Source of the DNA: a virus
Direction: 5' to 3' (one strand)
Length of the DNA stretch: 44,708 bases
Virus record (IMG/VR): IMGVR_UViG_3300032144_000023
Coordinates: 1 to 44,708 of that record
The notes under the pieces are model-generated. The model did not search any database and was not told the DNA's origin. It saw nothing but the letters and a program-made list of their open reading frames with translations. The translations under genes and the position numbers were made by a program. Shown piece after piece: positions 37,858 to 44,708 of this stretch. Position 1 is the first letter of the stretch, and each line of letters starts with the position of its first letter.

Positions 37858-38998
37858 GTCGACCATCGATGATCTCACGACTCCGATGAGCCGTGAGGAG
37901 GTGCAGGCATCCATCTATCGGGTGCTCGCGAAGCTGGGCGTGAACACCACGGCGTGGAAGTCGGGGTCGGTCGTTCGGACGATGATCGCTGCGTGCTCGC
38001 TGGTGATCAGCGCGCTCACGCAGCTGGCAGCGGACATTACGAAGTCCGGGTTCCTCGCGCTGAGCTCGGGCCCATGGCTCACGCTCGTGGCGAAGTACGT
38101 GTACGGGGTCGACCGCATCGAGGCCAGCTATGCGTCGGGGGTCGTGACACTAACCAACGCTGCGGGTGGCATCTACATCATGGACCCCGGGGACCTCGTA
38201 GTGGCTAACACTGCGGGGCACACGTTCCGCAACCTTGAAGCCTTCACGCTGCCCGCGATGTCATCGCTGGCGGTCAGCATCCTCGCCACCGAGTCGGGAG
38301 CGGCCAGCACCTCGAACCCCGGGACCATCACACACCTGGTGACCACGCTGCTCGGCGTGACGTCGACCAACGACAACGCGGTGATCGGCACCGACGACGA
38401 GCTCGACCCTGCACTTCGCCTTCGTTGCTCGGAGCGCCTGGGTGCCTTGAGCCCGATGGGCCCCTGGGATGCCTACGGGTATGCCCTGCGCGGGGCCAAG
38501 CGTGCGGACGGCACGAATCTAGGCATCACTCGCATCCGCCTCGTGCCCGATGGCTTCGGACGCGTGTTCGTGTACTGCGCCACGGCCACCGGCGCATTGC
38601 CTTCTCCCGACCTGCCCGTGGCCGACGAGGCGGTGCAGCGGTGGGCGGCACCGCAAGCGATCACCGCGATCGTCGGCTCCGCCACCGAGGTCGCGATCAG
38701 CGTGGTCGCGCAGGTGTTCATGTACAACACCTCCGGGCTGAGCCCCGAGGAGATCGAGGACGCGCTCAACACCGCGATGACTGACTTCGTGAAGAAGCAG
38801 CCGGTGGGCGGAAACGAAGGCTTCGTCTACCAGGACGCGTTGCGGGCAGCGATCGTGAGCGCGCTGCCGGAGATCTATCACTCGGTCGTGACGTCCCCCG
38901 GAGACACCGCGCTGACTCCGACGCAGGCGCTCGTCTACTCGGGTGGCACCTGGACCATCACGCAGATCCCACCGCCGCAGGGGTACTTGTCCGCATGA
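37850..38998 (+). CDS. Baseplate wedge protein J-like
   Basis: A 382-residue protein from ATG 37850. It has the baseplate J pattern: RTMIAACSLVISALTQLAADITKSGFLALSSGPWLTLVAKYVYGVDRIEASYASGVVTLTN, a central Thr/Ala-rich beta part, and DDELDPALRLRCSERLGALSPMGPWDAYGYALRG followed by ITRIRLVPDGFGRVFVYCAT. Together with the gp25/W-like and gpI-like neighbours it makes the wedge. Order W-J-I is as in P2 and Mu. Confidence 0.85.
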   Translation: MAKSTIDDLTTPMSREEVQASIYRVLAKLGVNTTAWKSGSVVRTMIAACSLVISALTQLAADITKSGFLALSSGPWLTLVAKYVYGVDRIEASYASGVVTLTNAAGGIYIMDPGDLVVANTAGHTFRNLEAFTLPAMSSLAVSILATESGAASTSNPGTITHLVTTLLGVTSTNDNAVIGTDDELDPALRLRCSERLGALSPMGPWDAYGYALRGAKRADGTNLGITRIRLVPDGFGRVFVYCATATGALPSPDLPVADEAVQRWAAPQAITAIVGSATEVAISVVAQVFMYNTSGLSPEEIEDALNTAMTDFVKKQPVGGNEGFVYQDALRAAIVSALPEIYHSVVTSPGDTALTPTQALVYSGGTWTITQIPPPQGYLSA

Positions 38999-39663
38999 CC
39001 ACGCCACCCGACGCGATCATCATTACCCACCGCGACACGGTGCGGCGGTCCTCGCCACCGTGGCTGCAGCACGGGCTCGCCGAGAAGATCCTGTATGCGA
39101 TCACGGTGCAGCTCGACGCGCTGGGCGACGGCATCGTGGCCGGGGTCAAGATGCGCTTCCCCGGGGTGTATAGCTACGAGTCGCTGGGGCTCATCGGTCG
39201 CGAGCGGCGCATCCGGCGTGGCCTGTACGAGCCCGAGGCCAACTATGCCGCGCGGCTCACGCGGTGGTGGGAGGATCACTCGACCCGAGGTGGTCCTTAC
39301 GCACTCCTGAACCAGCTCTGGTATCACTACACACCTAACACGTTTCCGATCCACCTCGTGTACCGGTCGGGGATGCGCTTCATCATGGCGCCGGACGGCA
39401 CGATCACGCGTGACGTGGTGAGCTTCACGAACACCCCGCAGTGGTCGACCTGGCAGCTGCTGTTTTTCACCGACGATGCGATCGATCCTGTCGACGTCGC
39501 GATCGTCCCGCGCGACTGGATAGCGGCGCACGTGCTGGGCTGGATCAAAGTCATCCCCACTGGCGGCGAGCTCTGGAACTACCCGCCCGAGATGCTGTGG
39601 AACCAGTCGGGCACCTGGAACACCCCGGACACCGTGATCGATGTCCCTGTCTCTTCGAGCTGA
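38995..39663 (+). CDS. Baseplate protein I/gp48-like
   Basis: A 222-residue protein from ATG 38995 in a 4-bp overlap. Segments: PPWLQHGLAEKILYAITVQLDALGDGIVAGVKMRFPGVYSYESLGLIGRERRIRRG and ANYAARLTRWWEDHSTRGGPYALLNQLWYHY. Many phage wedge-tip proteins carry such a 'RxxRGxxExxxxYxxRLxxWxxxxxxxGxPxxLLxQL' stretch. It should link the wedge to the fibres encoded next. Confidence 0.75.
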   Translation: MTTPPDAIIITHRDTVRRSSPPWLQHGLAEKILYAITVQLDALGDGIVAGVKMRFPGVYSYESLGLIGRERRIRRGLYEPEANYAARLTRWWEDHSTRGGPYALLNQLWYHYTPNTFPIHLVYRSGMRFIMAPDGTITRDVVSFTNTPQWSTWQLLFFTDDAIDPVDVAIVPRDWIAAHVLGWIKVIPTGGELWNYPPEMLWNQSGTWNTPDTVIDVPVSSS

Positions 39664-39668
39664 CAGTC

Positions 39669-40673
39669 ATGCCTAAGATCCTCGTCGAAACCCCCTCGTT
39701 CGATCCTGACATCGTTGTCCCCGAGGGCACTGACCCGCGTGTCGATGCTGCCGACGTGGTCGAGGCGCTCGCGCAGAAGCTCGCGAACCGATCGCAGTTC
39801 GTGAAGGAGGTCACCGACAACGCTGCTCGGGTGGACACTACGAACACCTTCGAGGAGATCACCACGTTCCTCCAGCGGCTGCTTTTGTCGGTGATCGACG
39901 CAGCCCCGGGACACCCGGTGATGGATGTCCCGTACACAGCCAGCGAGGACTCGCAGACTTGGAAGCCGATCCTCCGCATGGCGCTCGTGCAGCGCACCTC
40001 GGGCTCGGCGAGCGCGACCCTTTACACACGTCACATCTCAGGCAACGAGCGACTCATCCTAGTCACGAATGCGGAGTGGACGGGTACGCAGTGGCACCAG
40101 AACGACTCGTCTAAGAGCAGCACCGCGATCCTGTTTACGTCGACGGGTTCGGAGGCGCTGCAGATCTGCCGCATGCCAGCCGGCGCTGCGAACTGGTCCA
40201 CCTGGAGCTTCGGCACGCTGGTGGCTGGTGACTTCGTCTACCAGAAGACACGCTCGATCCCGATCCCGCTCGGCAACTCGTCCACCGACTACGACAACAT
40301 ATCGGGCTCCACGTATGGCGGCGTGCTGGCGCAGTCCACCGGTGGAGCTCACCACTTCGCGCTGCGCTTCCCGACCAACATGGGCAGCGGTGGGCTCGAG
40401 ATCATGCATTACAAGGCGGATACAGCCGCCTCGGTGTTCGAGGTCATCGCGCTCACCGCACCATGGGGCTCACCGGGCACGGTCACAGTCGCGACCATGG
40501 GCACGCTGCAGAGCGTGACGACCAGCGGTTTCGTCACCACCACGATCTCAGTGGGCCCGTACGTCGTAGGGACCGAGTATCGGCTGCGCTGGGTGGCTGC
40601 GAACCTGGGCGATCGACTGCTGGCAGCGCGGGTCAACGGGGCGAGCGATGTCGGTCCACTCAATATGTTGTGA
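39669..40673 (+). CDS. Fibre or baseplate-periphery protein
   Basis: A 334-residue protein from ATG 39669, chosen because translation upstream overlaps the preceding gene without coding character. It starts with a helical part (AADVVEALAQKLANRSQFVKEVTDNAARVDTTNTFEEITTFLQRLL) that could trimerise. Beta-rich domains follow, dominated by Ser, Thr and Gly (TLYTRHISGNERLILVTNAEWTGTQWHQND, TVTVATMGTLQSVTTSGFVTTTISVG). The architecture suggests a first fibre segment attached to the baseplate. No chaperone motif is seen. Confidence 0.65.
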   Translation: MPKILVETPSFDPDIVVPEGTDPRVDAADVVEALAQKLANRSQFVKEVTDNAARVDTTNTFEEITTFLQRLLLSVIDAAPGHPVMDVPYTASEDSQTWKPILRMALVQRTSGSASATLYTRHISGNERLILVTNAEWTGTQWHQNDSSKSSTAILFTSTGSEALQICRMPAGAANWSTWSFGTLVAGDFVYQKTRSIPIPLGNSSTDYDNISGSTYGGVLAQSTGGAHHFALRFPTNMGSGGLEIMHYKADTAASVFEVIALTAPWGSPGTVTVATMGTLQSVTTSGFVTTTISVGPYVVGTEYRLRWVAANLGDRLLAARVNGASDVGPLNML

Positions 40674-40682
40674 GGTGTCACT

Positions 40683-43520
40683 GTGTCATTCCTAGATCCG
40701 ATCACTGCAGCTGGCCCCGCGACCGAGCTTGTCACGAAGGGCGCGAACGTCGACGTCTCAGCGTCGGACCCACCGAACCCCGGTGACGTGCTGACCGCGG
40801 TCGACGAGACGCATGCGACCTGGCAGCCCGGTGGTGGCGCTGGCGGCGCTGCGAGCGGGCTCGGGACCACCGGTGAGCCCGTCGACGTCGCGAGCGCGGC
40901 TCCGCCAGTGCCTGGTCAAGTGCTGACCGCGGAGGACGCGGAGCACGCGGTGTGGCGTGTGCCTGGGCTTCACTACGACCCCTCGATCAAGTTTTGGACC
41001 TCGAGCATCGGCTCAGCGACGATCCTGCCGGGCACTTGGGGCTTCATCCAGGCACCGGTGGACGGCACCGACCCCGTGGTCGTCTACATCGTGTCATCGC
41101 TCGAAGCGCCTCCAGTTGACGCACGCTTCGGCCTGTACGTTGGCCGCGACGTGGCGGTGCCCGTGACAGTCAACGTAGTCGGTGCGTCGCAGATCCAGGG
41201 CACCGATGGCGAGCTCGGCTCGAGCACGGTGCTGCTGCCGGGTGCCGACTATGAGTGGGTGTTCTACCACGAGGACTCCGCTGCGCTGTGGGGGCTCGTT
41301 AGCGATACTGCCGGCATCGCGAAGCGCCTCCCTGCAGGTGAGGGGCTCACCGCTCCGATCATCGTCGAGACAGAGCCTCCAGTCGGCAGCGTGCTGACAT
41401 ACCAGGGGGGCTATGCGAACTGGGCACCTGGGGGCGGCGGGGGCGGAGGGCTCGAGTATGCGGGGTCGAGCACCTCGCCTGCGTTTGGCACCTGGGTCTA
41501 TGCGGACGGTGCCGACGCATATCTACCCGAGGGGGAGGATTCACCGGGCTCGAAGACGGTGGGGATCTTCGTGGCTCCGTCGCGCGACGGGATGCTTCTG
41601 CATCCGAACACCGATCAAGCGGTGCAGATCGGCAACGTGCTGGTCGATAGCGGCAACACGCTTCCGCTGCGGTCAGGTGCTTACTATGAGTTTACGCTGC
41701 AGCAGGTCGGCGAGTCGATGCGGTGGCTGCCGCGCGGTATGTCGAGCGAGCAACCCGCACCGCTCGTGCGTCGCACAGCGGGTGCGGTCGCCCCGAATGA
41801 ATGGGTGCTCGCGAGTGACTACAGCGACGTAGTTAACTTCCCGCCCGACCCGCTCGACGGTGACTCGTTCGCGGTGTTCGTCGACGGAGAGGGGTGCTCG
41901 CTGGTGCCTGACACCGGGGACAACCTCGAAGCGCCGAACGGCGTGGACGTAGTGACTGGACCTGACACCTTGAATGTCCCGGGGTCGTCTTACTACGAGT
42001 GGATCTGGACCGCGGGTGACAGCACGTGGCATCCGCGATCGAACGTGCTCATGCTGTCACCCGCCGCGGTGGCCAGCGCGATTCGCGACGACGAGACTAC
42101 CGACGTATTCAGCGTCGGGGACAAGCTGGTCTCGAACGTCCTCGACCCCGTCGACCCGCAGGACGCAGCGACCAAGGCATACACGGATGCGATGGCGGCT
42201 GCTGCCGCTGCGGTAGCGACAGACTTGCTACCGCTCAAAACACCCGTTCGCGTGGTCGCAATCGCGAACGTTCCGACCGCGCTGACTGGCGGCGCAGTAA
42301 CCATCGACGGACGCCTACTATCGATCGGTGACCGGGTCTTGCTGACGCTGCAGTCAGATCCGACCACGAACGGGATACGTGTGGTGAGCGCAACCGCATG
42401 GCCACGCGCCGCTGATGCAGACACGTCCGCCAAGGTCTCGAGCGGCATGGTCGTGTTTGTGGCAGACGGCAGTGCATACGCTGAGACAGGATGGATCCTC
42501 ACGACAGACGGACCGATTACGCTCGGCACATCAAACCTGCTCTATGCGCAGGCGACGGGCAAACCATCGACATCGGCGCCAGCAGCAATCAGCATCGTTT
42601 CTGCTTCGTCTGTTCAAGGCACGACTCCGCGGTTCGCGCGCGAGGACCATACGCACGGCATGCCGGTCGTGGATCCTGCCATCAACGGCTTTCGGCTCAC
42701 AACCAGCTCGCTCAGCGGGATCCCCAGCGACGGAGTGTCCTACAATGCCGTGTACCTCACTCGGCACGTAAGTAATCGCATTGCTCTCTACTCAGGTTCG
42801 GTCTGGCAGCTGGTTACTGTCACCGGTGCAGATGTTGCTGGGTTCCCGACGGGCCAAACGGCAGGCATCCCGTGCGACGTCTTCGCGGTGTACAGCTCGC
42901 CGACCGTTGCTCCGACCATCGAGTTTACCGCATGGACGAACGCCACCACGCGCGCAACGGCGCTCGTCCTGCAGGACGGCGTGCCCGTCAAAAGCGGAGC
43001 CACCACGCGGCGCTATCTCGGAACCATCTTGCCCAACGCAGCGACGACGTTCGCGCACGTCGCTGCTGCCAGCGACGCCAACAGTCCGGTGTGTGGCATC
43101 TGGAACCAAGACAATCGCATCCGGGGCTCGTTCACATGGACCCCGACATTCGCGTCTTGGACACCTGCAGCAGCGGTGGGCACGTGGTCGCAGCTCAACG
43201 CGCAGACATCAGCGCGCATCCAGCTCGTGCAGGGGCAGTCGATCGATGCCATCAGCTGCGACCACGTCGGCACAGTCAACCCCAACGGCGCCTATGCAGC
43301 GGTCGCGATTGGCGTTGACAGCACAACCTCGCCTTCGGGCTTGCGCGGCATGTCGACGATCACGTCCGCACAGCAACCTGTGCACGCCACGCTGCGCACG
43401 CGCCTTGCTGCCGGGGCGCATGCCCTCAACGCCATCGCGGTGGCAGGCAACGCATCCGCCGCCTTCGTGGGCGACGACGGTCACACACTCGCCGGGATCT
43501 CCGCTGACATCTGGTTCTAG
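40683..43520 (+). CDS. Large tail fibre protein
   Basis: A 945-residue protein from GTG 40683. Repeated short units of the type '[28 protein letters not shown]' (three times: near residues 25-48, 62-85 and 220-250) form an N-terminal shaft. [12 protein letters not shown] near residue 497 is followed by a domain with [16 protein letters not shown]...[18 protein letters not shown], common in fibres, then the '[11 protein letters not shown]' motif near residue 655 and a C-terminal beta domain. Such proteins bind host receptors and trimerise. The collagen-like gene follows after 5 bp and may form the distal tip. Confidence 0.8.
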   Translation: MSFLDPITAAGPATELVTKGANVDVSASDPPNPGDVLTAVDETHATWQPGGGAGGAASGLGTTGEPVDVASAAPPVPGQVLTAEDAEHAVWRVPGLHYDPSIKFWTSSIGSATILPGTWGFIQAPVDGTDPVVVYIVSSLEAPPVDARFGLYVGRDVAVPVTVNVVGASQIQGTDGELGSSTVLLPGADYEWVFYHEDSAALWGLVSDTAGIAKRLPAGEGLTAPIIVETEPPVGSVLTYQGGYANWAPGGGGGGGLEYAGSSTSPAFGTWVYADGADAYLPEGEDSPGSKTVGIFVAPSRDGMLLHPNTDQAVQIGNVLVDSGNTLPLRSGAYYEFTLQQVGESMRWLPRGMSSEQPAPLVRRTAGAVAPNEWVLASDYSDVVNFPPDPLDGDSFAVFVDGEGCSLVPDTGDNLEAPNGVDVVTGPDTLNVPGSSYYEWIWTAGDSTWHPRSNVLMLSPAAVASAIRDDETTDVFSVGDKLVSNVLDPVDPQDAATKAYTDAMAAAAAAVATDLLPLKTPVRVVAIANVPTALTGGAVTIDGRLLSIGDRVLLTLQSDPTTNGIRVVSATAWPRAADADTSAKVSSGMVVFVADGSAYAETGWILTTDGPITLGTSNLLYAQATGKPSTSAPAAISIVSASSVQGTTPRFAREDHTHGMPVVDPAINGFRLTTSSLSGIPSDGVSYNAVYLTRHVSNRIALYSGSVWQLVTVTGADVAGFPTGQTAGIPCDVFAVYSSPTVAPTIEFTAWTNATTRATALVLQDGVPVKSGATTRRYLGTILPNAATTFAHVAAASDANSPVCGIWNQDNRIRGSFTWTPTFASWTPAAAVGTWSQLNAQTSARIQLVQGQSIDAISCDHVGTVNPNGAYAAVAIGVDSTTSPSGLRGMSTITSAQQPVHATLRTRLAAGAHALNAIAVAGNASAAFVGDDGHTLAGISADIWF

Positions 43521-43525
43521 AACCT

Positions 43526-44611
43526 ATGACCGAGTTCGTCGTCGTCGTCCCGCGCGCCCCCTTGCCGCCCACCGTGGTGGTCACGCCCAAGCTCGCGGTG
43601 AGCGTCGACGTCACGAACGAGCAGGGGCCAGTCGGGCCCACAGGTGCCACCGGTGCGACAGGACCGCAGGGTGAGCAGGGTGAGCTCGGCGCCACCGGAC
43701 CGCAGGGCCCACAGGGCGACGTCGGGCCCACGGGTGCGACGGGACCGCAAGGCGACGTCGGCCCGGTCGGTGCGCAAGGACCGCAGGGTGAGACCGGCGC
43801 TCAGGGCCCGCAGGGTGACGTCGGCGCTACCGGAGCGACAGGTCCGCAAGGCAACGTCGGACCACAAGGCGCAACGGGTGCAACAGGGGCAGCTGGACCG
43901 AGCAATTTGATTCGAGAATCAGGCGGTCCGACGGACCTAATCGTTGGGCTGTGGGCGGACGGGACATGGCTCCGTCGATCAGGAGCTGCAGCTGTCGGCG
44001 CAACGCCTATCGCGAGTGATGTGGGCGCAGCCGCAGCCACGCACGGGACGCAACACGCGCGTGGTGGCTCGGACATCGTGGTGGCGAGCAAGCTCTCTGA
44101 GTCGAGCGGTCCGACGACGTTGGACATAGGTGTCGTAGCGAGCGGCGAAGTGCTCACGCGCTCGGGCAATAACGTCGTCGGAGCGAGCGCCACGTCTGTG
44201 GTCACGAGCGGGTGCATCAAGGCACTGATTTACCTCAGTGCGGCTGCAAACTCCCACAACACCAGCGCTTGGGGAAAGGTACCGCTCAACGCTGTGTCGT
44301 TTGACACAGCGTCTTGCTGGAACGCGGCCAATTTGCGGTTTGTGCCTAACCGAGCAGGCTACTACATGGTGACCGCGCGGGTTCGGCGCAGCAGCGCGGG
44401 CACACTCATAGTAGGGGTGTACCGAAGCGGCTCATTCGGCTTGGCTGTCGGTGACGACATCCCGTCTGTAGCGCTGGCGTCATCAGGCTCGGCGCTCATG
44501 TTCTGCAACGGCAGCACAGACTACATCGAAATGTATTGTTACAGCGCTGCGACGATAGCCTATACGACAGGGCTGTTCGATACGTACATGACTATTGTCG
44601 GTCCGTTCTGA
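43526..44611 (+). CDS. Collagen-like tail fibre protein with C1q-like C-terminal domain (variant B)
   Basis: A 361-residue protein. The N-terminal 32 residues ([26 protein letters not shown]) are related to, but clearly different from, variant A. About 100 residues of Gly-X-Y repeats follow ([13 protein letters not shown] type), then a linker and C1q-like domain nearly identical to variant A. Unlike variant A it is preceded by the intact large fibre gene, so it is the version belonging to the continuous genome in this window. Host-recognition tip is inferred. Confidence 0.88.
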   Translation: MTEFVVVVPRAPLPPTVVVTPKLAVSVDVTNEQGPVGPTGATGATGPQGEQGELGATGPQGPQGDVGPTGATGPQGDVGPVGAQGPQGETGAQGPQGDVGATGATGPQGNVGPQGATGATGAAGPSNLIRESGGPTDLIVGLWADGTWLRRSGAAAVGATPIASDVGAAAATHGTQHARGGSDIVVASKLSESSGPTTLDIGVVASGEVLTRSGNNVVGASATSVVTSGCIKALIYLSAAANSHNTSAWGKVPLNAVSFDTASCWNAANLRFVPNRAGYYMVTARVRRSSAGTLIVGVYRSGSFGLAVGDDIPSVALASSGSALMFCNGSTDYIEMYCYSAATIAYTTGLFDTYMTIVGPF

Positions 44612-44708
44612 AGCGCACCACCATGCTGACACTCGACTTCACCCCTCCAAGCATCACCGTCCGCACCATCGTCGGAGCCTCGGTCGCGTTCAGCCTCACC
44701 GCGAAGAA
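44582..44708 (+). repeat. Exact 127-bp terminal repeat of 1593-1719
   Basis: See the entry at 1593-1719. All 127 bases are identical and the position before it differs, so the contig end coincides with an internal position of its own 5' region. Confidence 0.9.
44623..44708 (+). CDS. 5' fragment of the small beta-rich gene (same as 1634-1987)
   Basis: The first 28 codons are identical to the gene at 1634-1987 and are cut by the end of the window. In the closed genome this is the same gene counted twice. Confidence 0.85.
   Translation, partial: MLTLDFTPPSITVRTIVGASVAFSLTAK

Noticed and set aside
40683-44611. Diversity-generating retroelement at the fibre locus
   Set aside because: No reverse transcriptase gene or template/variable repeat pair is seen anywhere in the window.
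1-44708. CRISPR arrays, rRNA, tRNA, insertion sequences or Mu-type transposase
   Set aside because: No regularly spaced repeats, no RNA gene cores and no transposase-like products were found on either strand.

Overview
The window is a nearly complete temperate bacteriophage genome of the contractile-tail (myovirus) type, rich in G+C. It carries a tyrosine integrase, a CI-like repressor, a Mu-type head module (DUF935 portal, S49 protease, gpT-like capsid) and a sheath, tube, baseplate and fibre series. I see no transposase, no rRNA or tRNA gene and no CRISPR array. The host is probably a high-GC Gram-negative bacterium. The style of the integrase and of the Pro/Cys-rich lipoprotein would suit a myxobacterium-like host, but that is only an inference.

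The last 127 bases (44582-44708) repeat 1593-1719 exactly, and the match breaks at the next base upstream. A match of exactly this length is what a de Bruijn assembler run at k=127 leaves at a circular or branching junction. I read the phage as a circle (or circularly permuted molecule) of about 42,989 bp, positions 1720-44708. Positions 1-1592 would then be an alternative version of the tail-fibre locus from a co-existing relative.

Layout: (1) 1-1987, the end of the tail-fibre region. (2) 2082-3672, integrase, attP candidate and a strong terminator. (3) 3840-5332, accessory genes including a lipoprotein. (4) 9864 down to 5398, a leftward early operon: RecB-like Fe-S nuclease, a Cys-rich protein, a RecD2 helicase split into two genes, a small DNA-binding protein and an Acb2/Tad1-like candidate anti-CBASS protein. 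(5) 9865-10938, the control region with the repressor and a diverging early promoter. (6) 10939-20927, the rightward early operon: toprim-DUF927 replication protein, an AT-rich origin candidate, RuvC-like resolvase, polynucleotide-kinase-like protein and many small proteins. (7) 22773 down to 21053, a leftward pair: ParB-methyltransferase and endolysin. (8) 22804-44611, the rightward late operon: terminase, head, tail with a -1 frameshift in the tail-assembly chaperone, baseplate and fibres; it continues across the contig junction into 1634-1987.

The most interesting regulatory signal is a short palindrome, GGTGA-N2-TCACC (often followed by ATA), found at the integrase, at both early operons and at the divergent late/lysis region. 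At three of these places it lies within or beside a promoter-like sequence whose predicted start is almost on the initiator codon. This looks like the operator set of the phage repressor, acting on largely leaderless transcripts.
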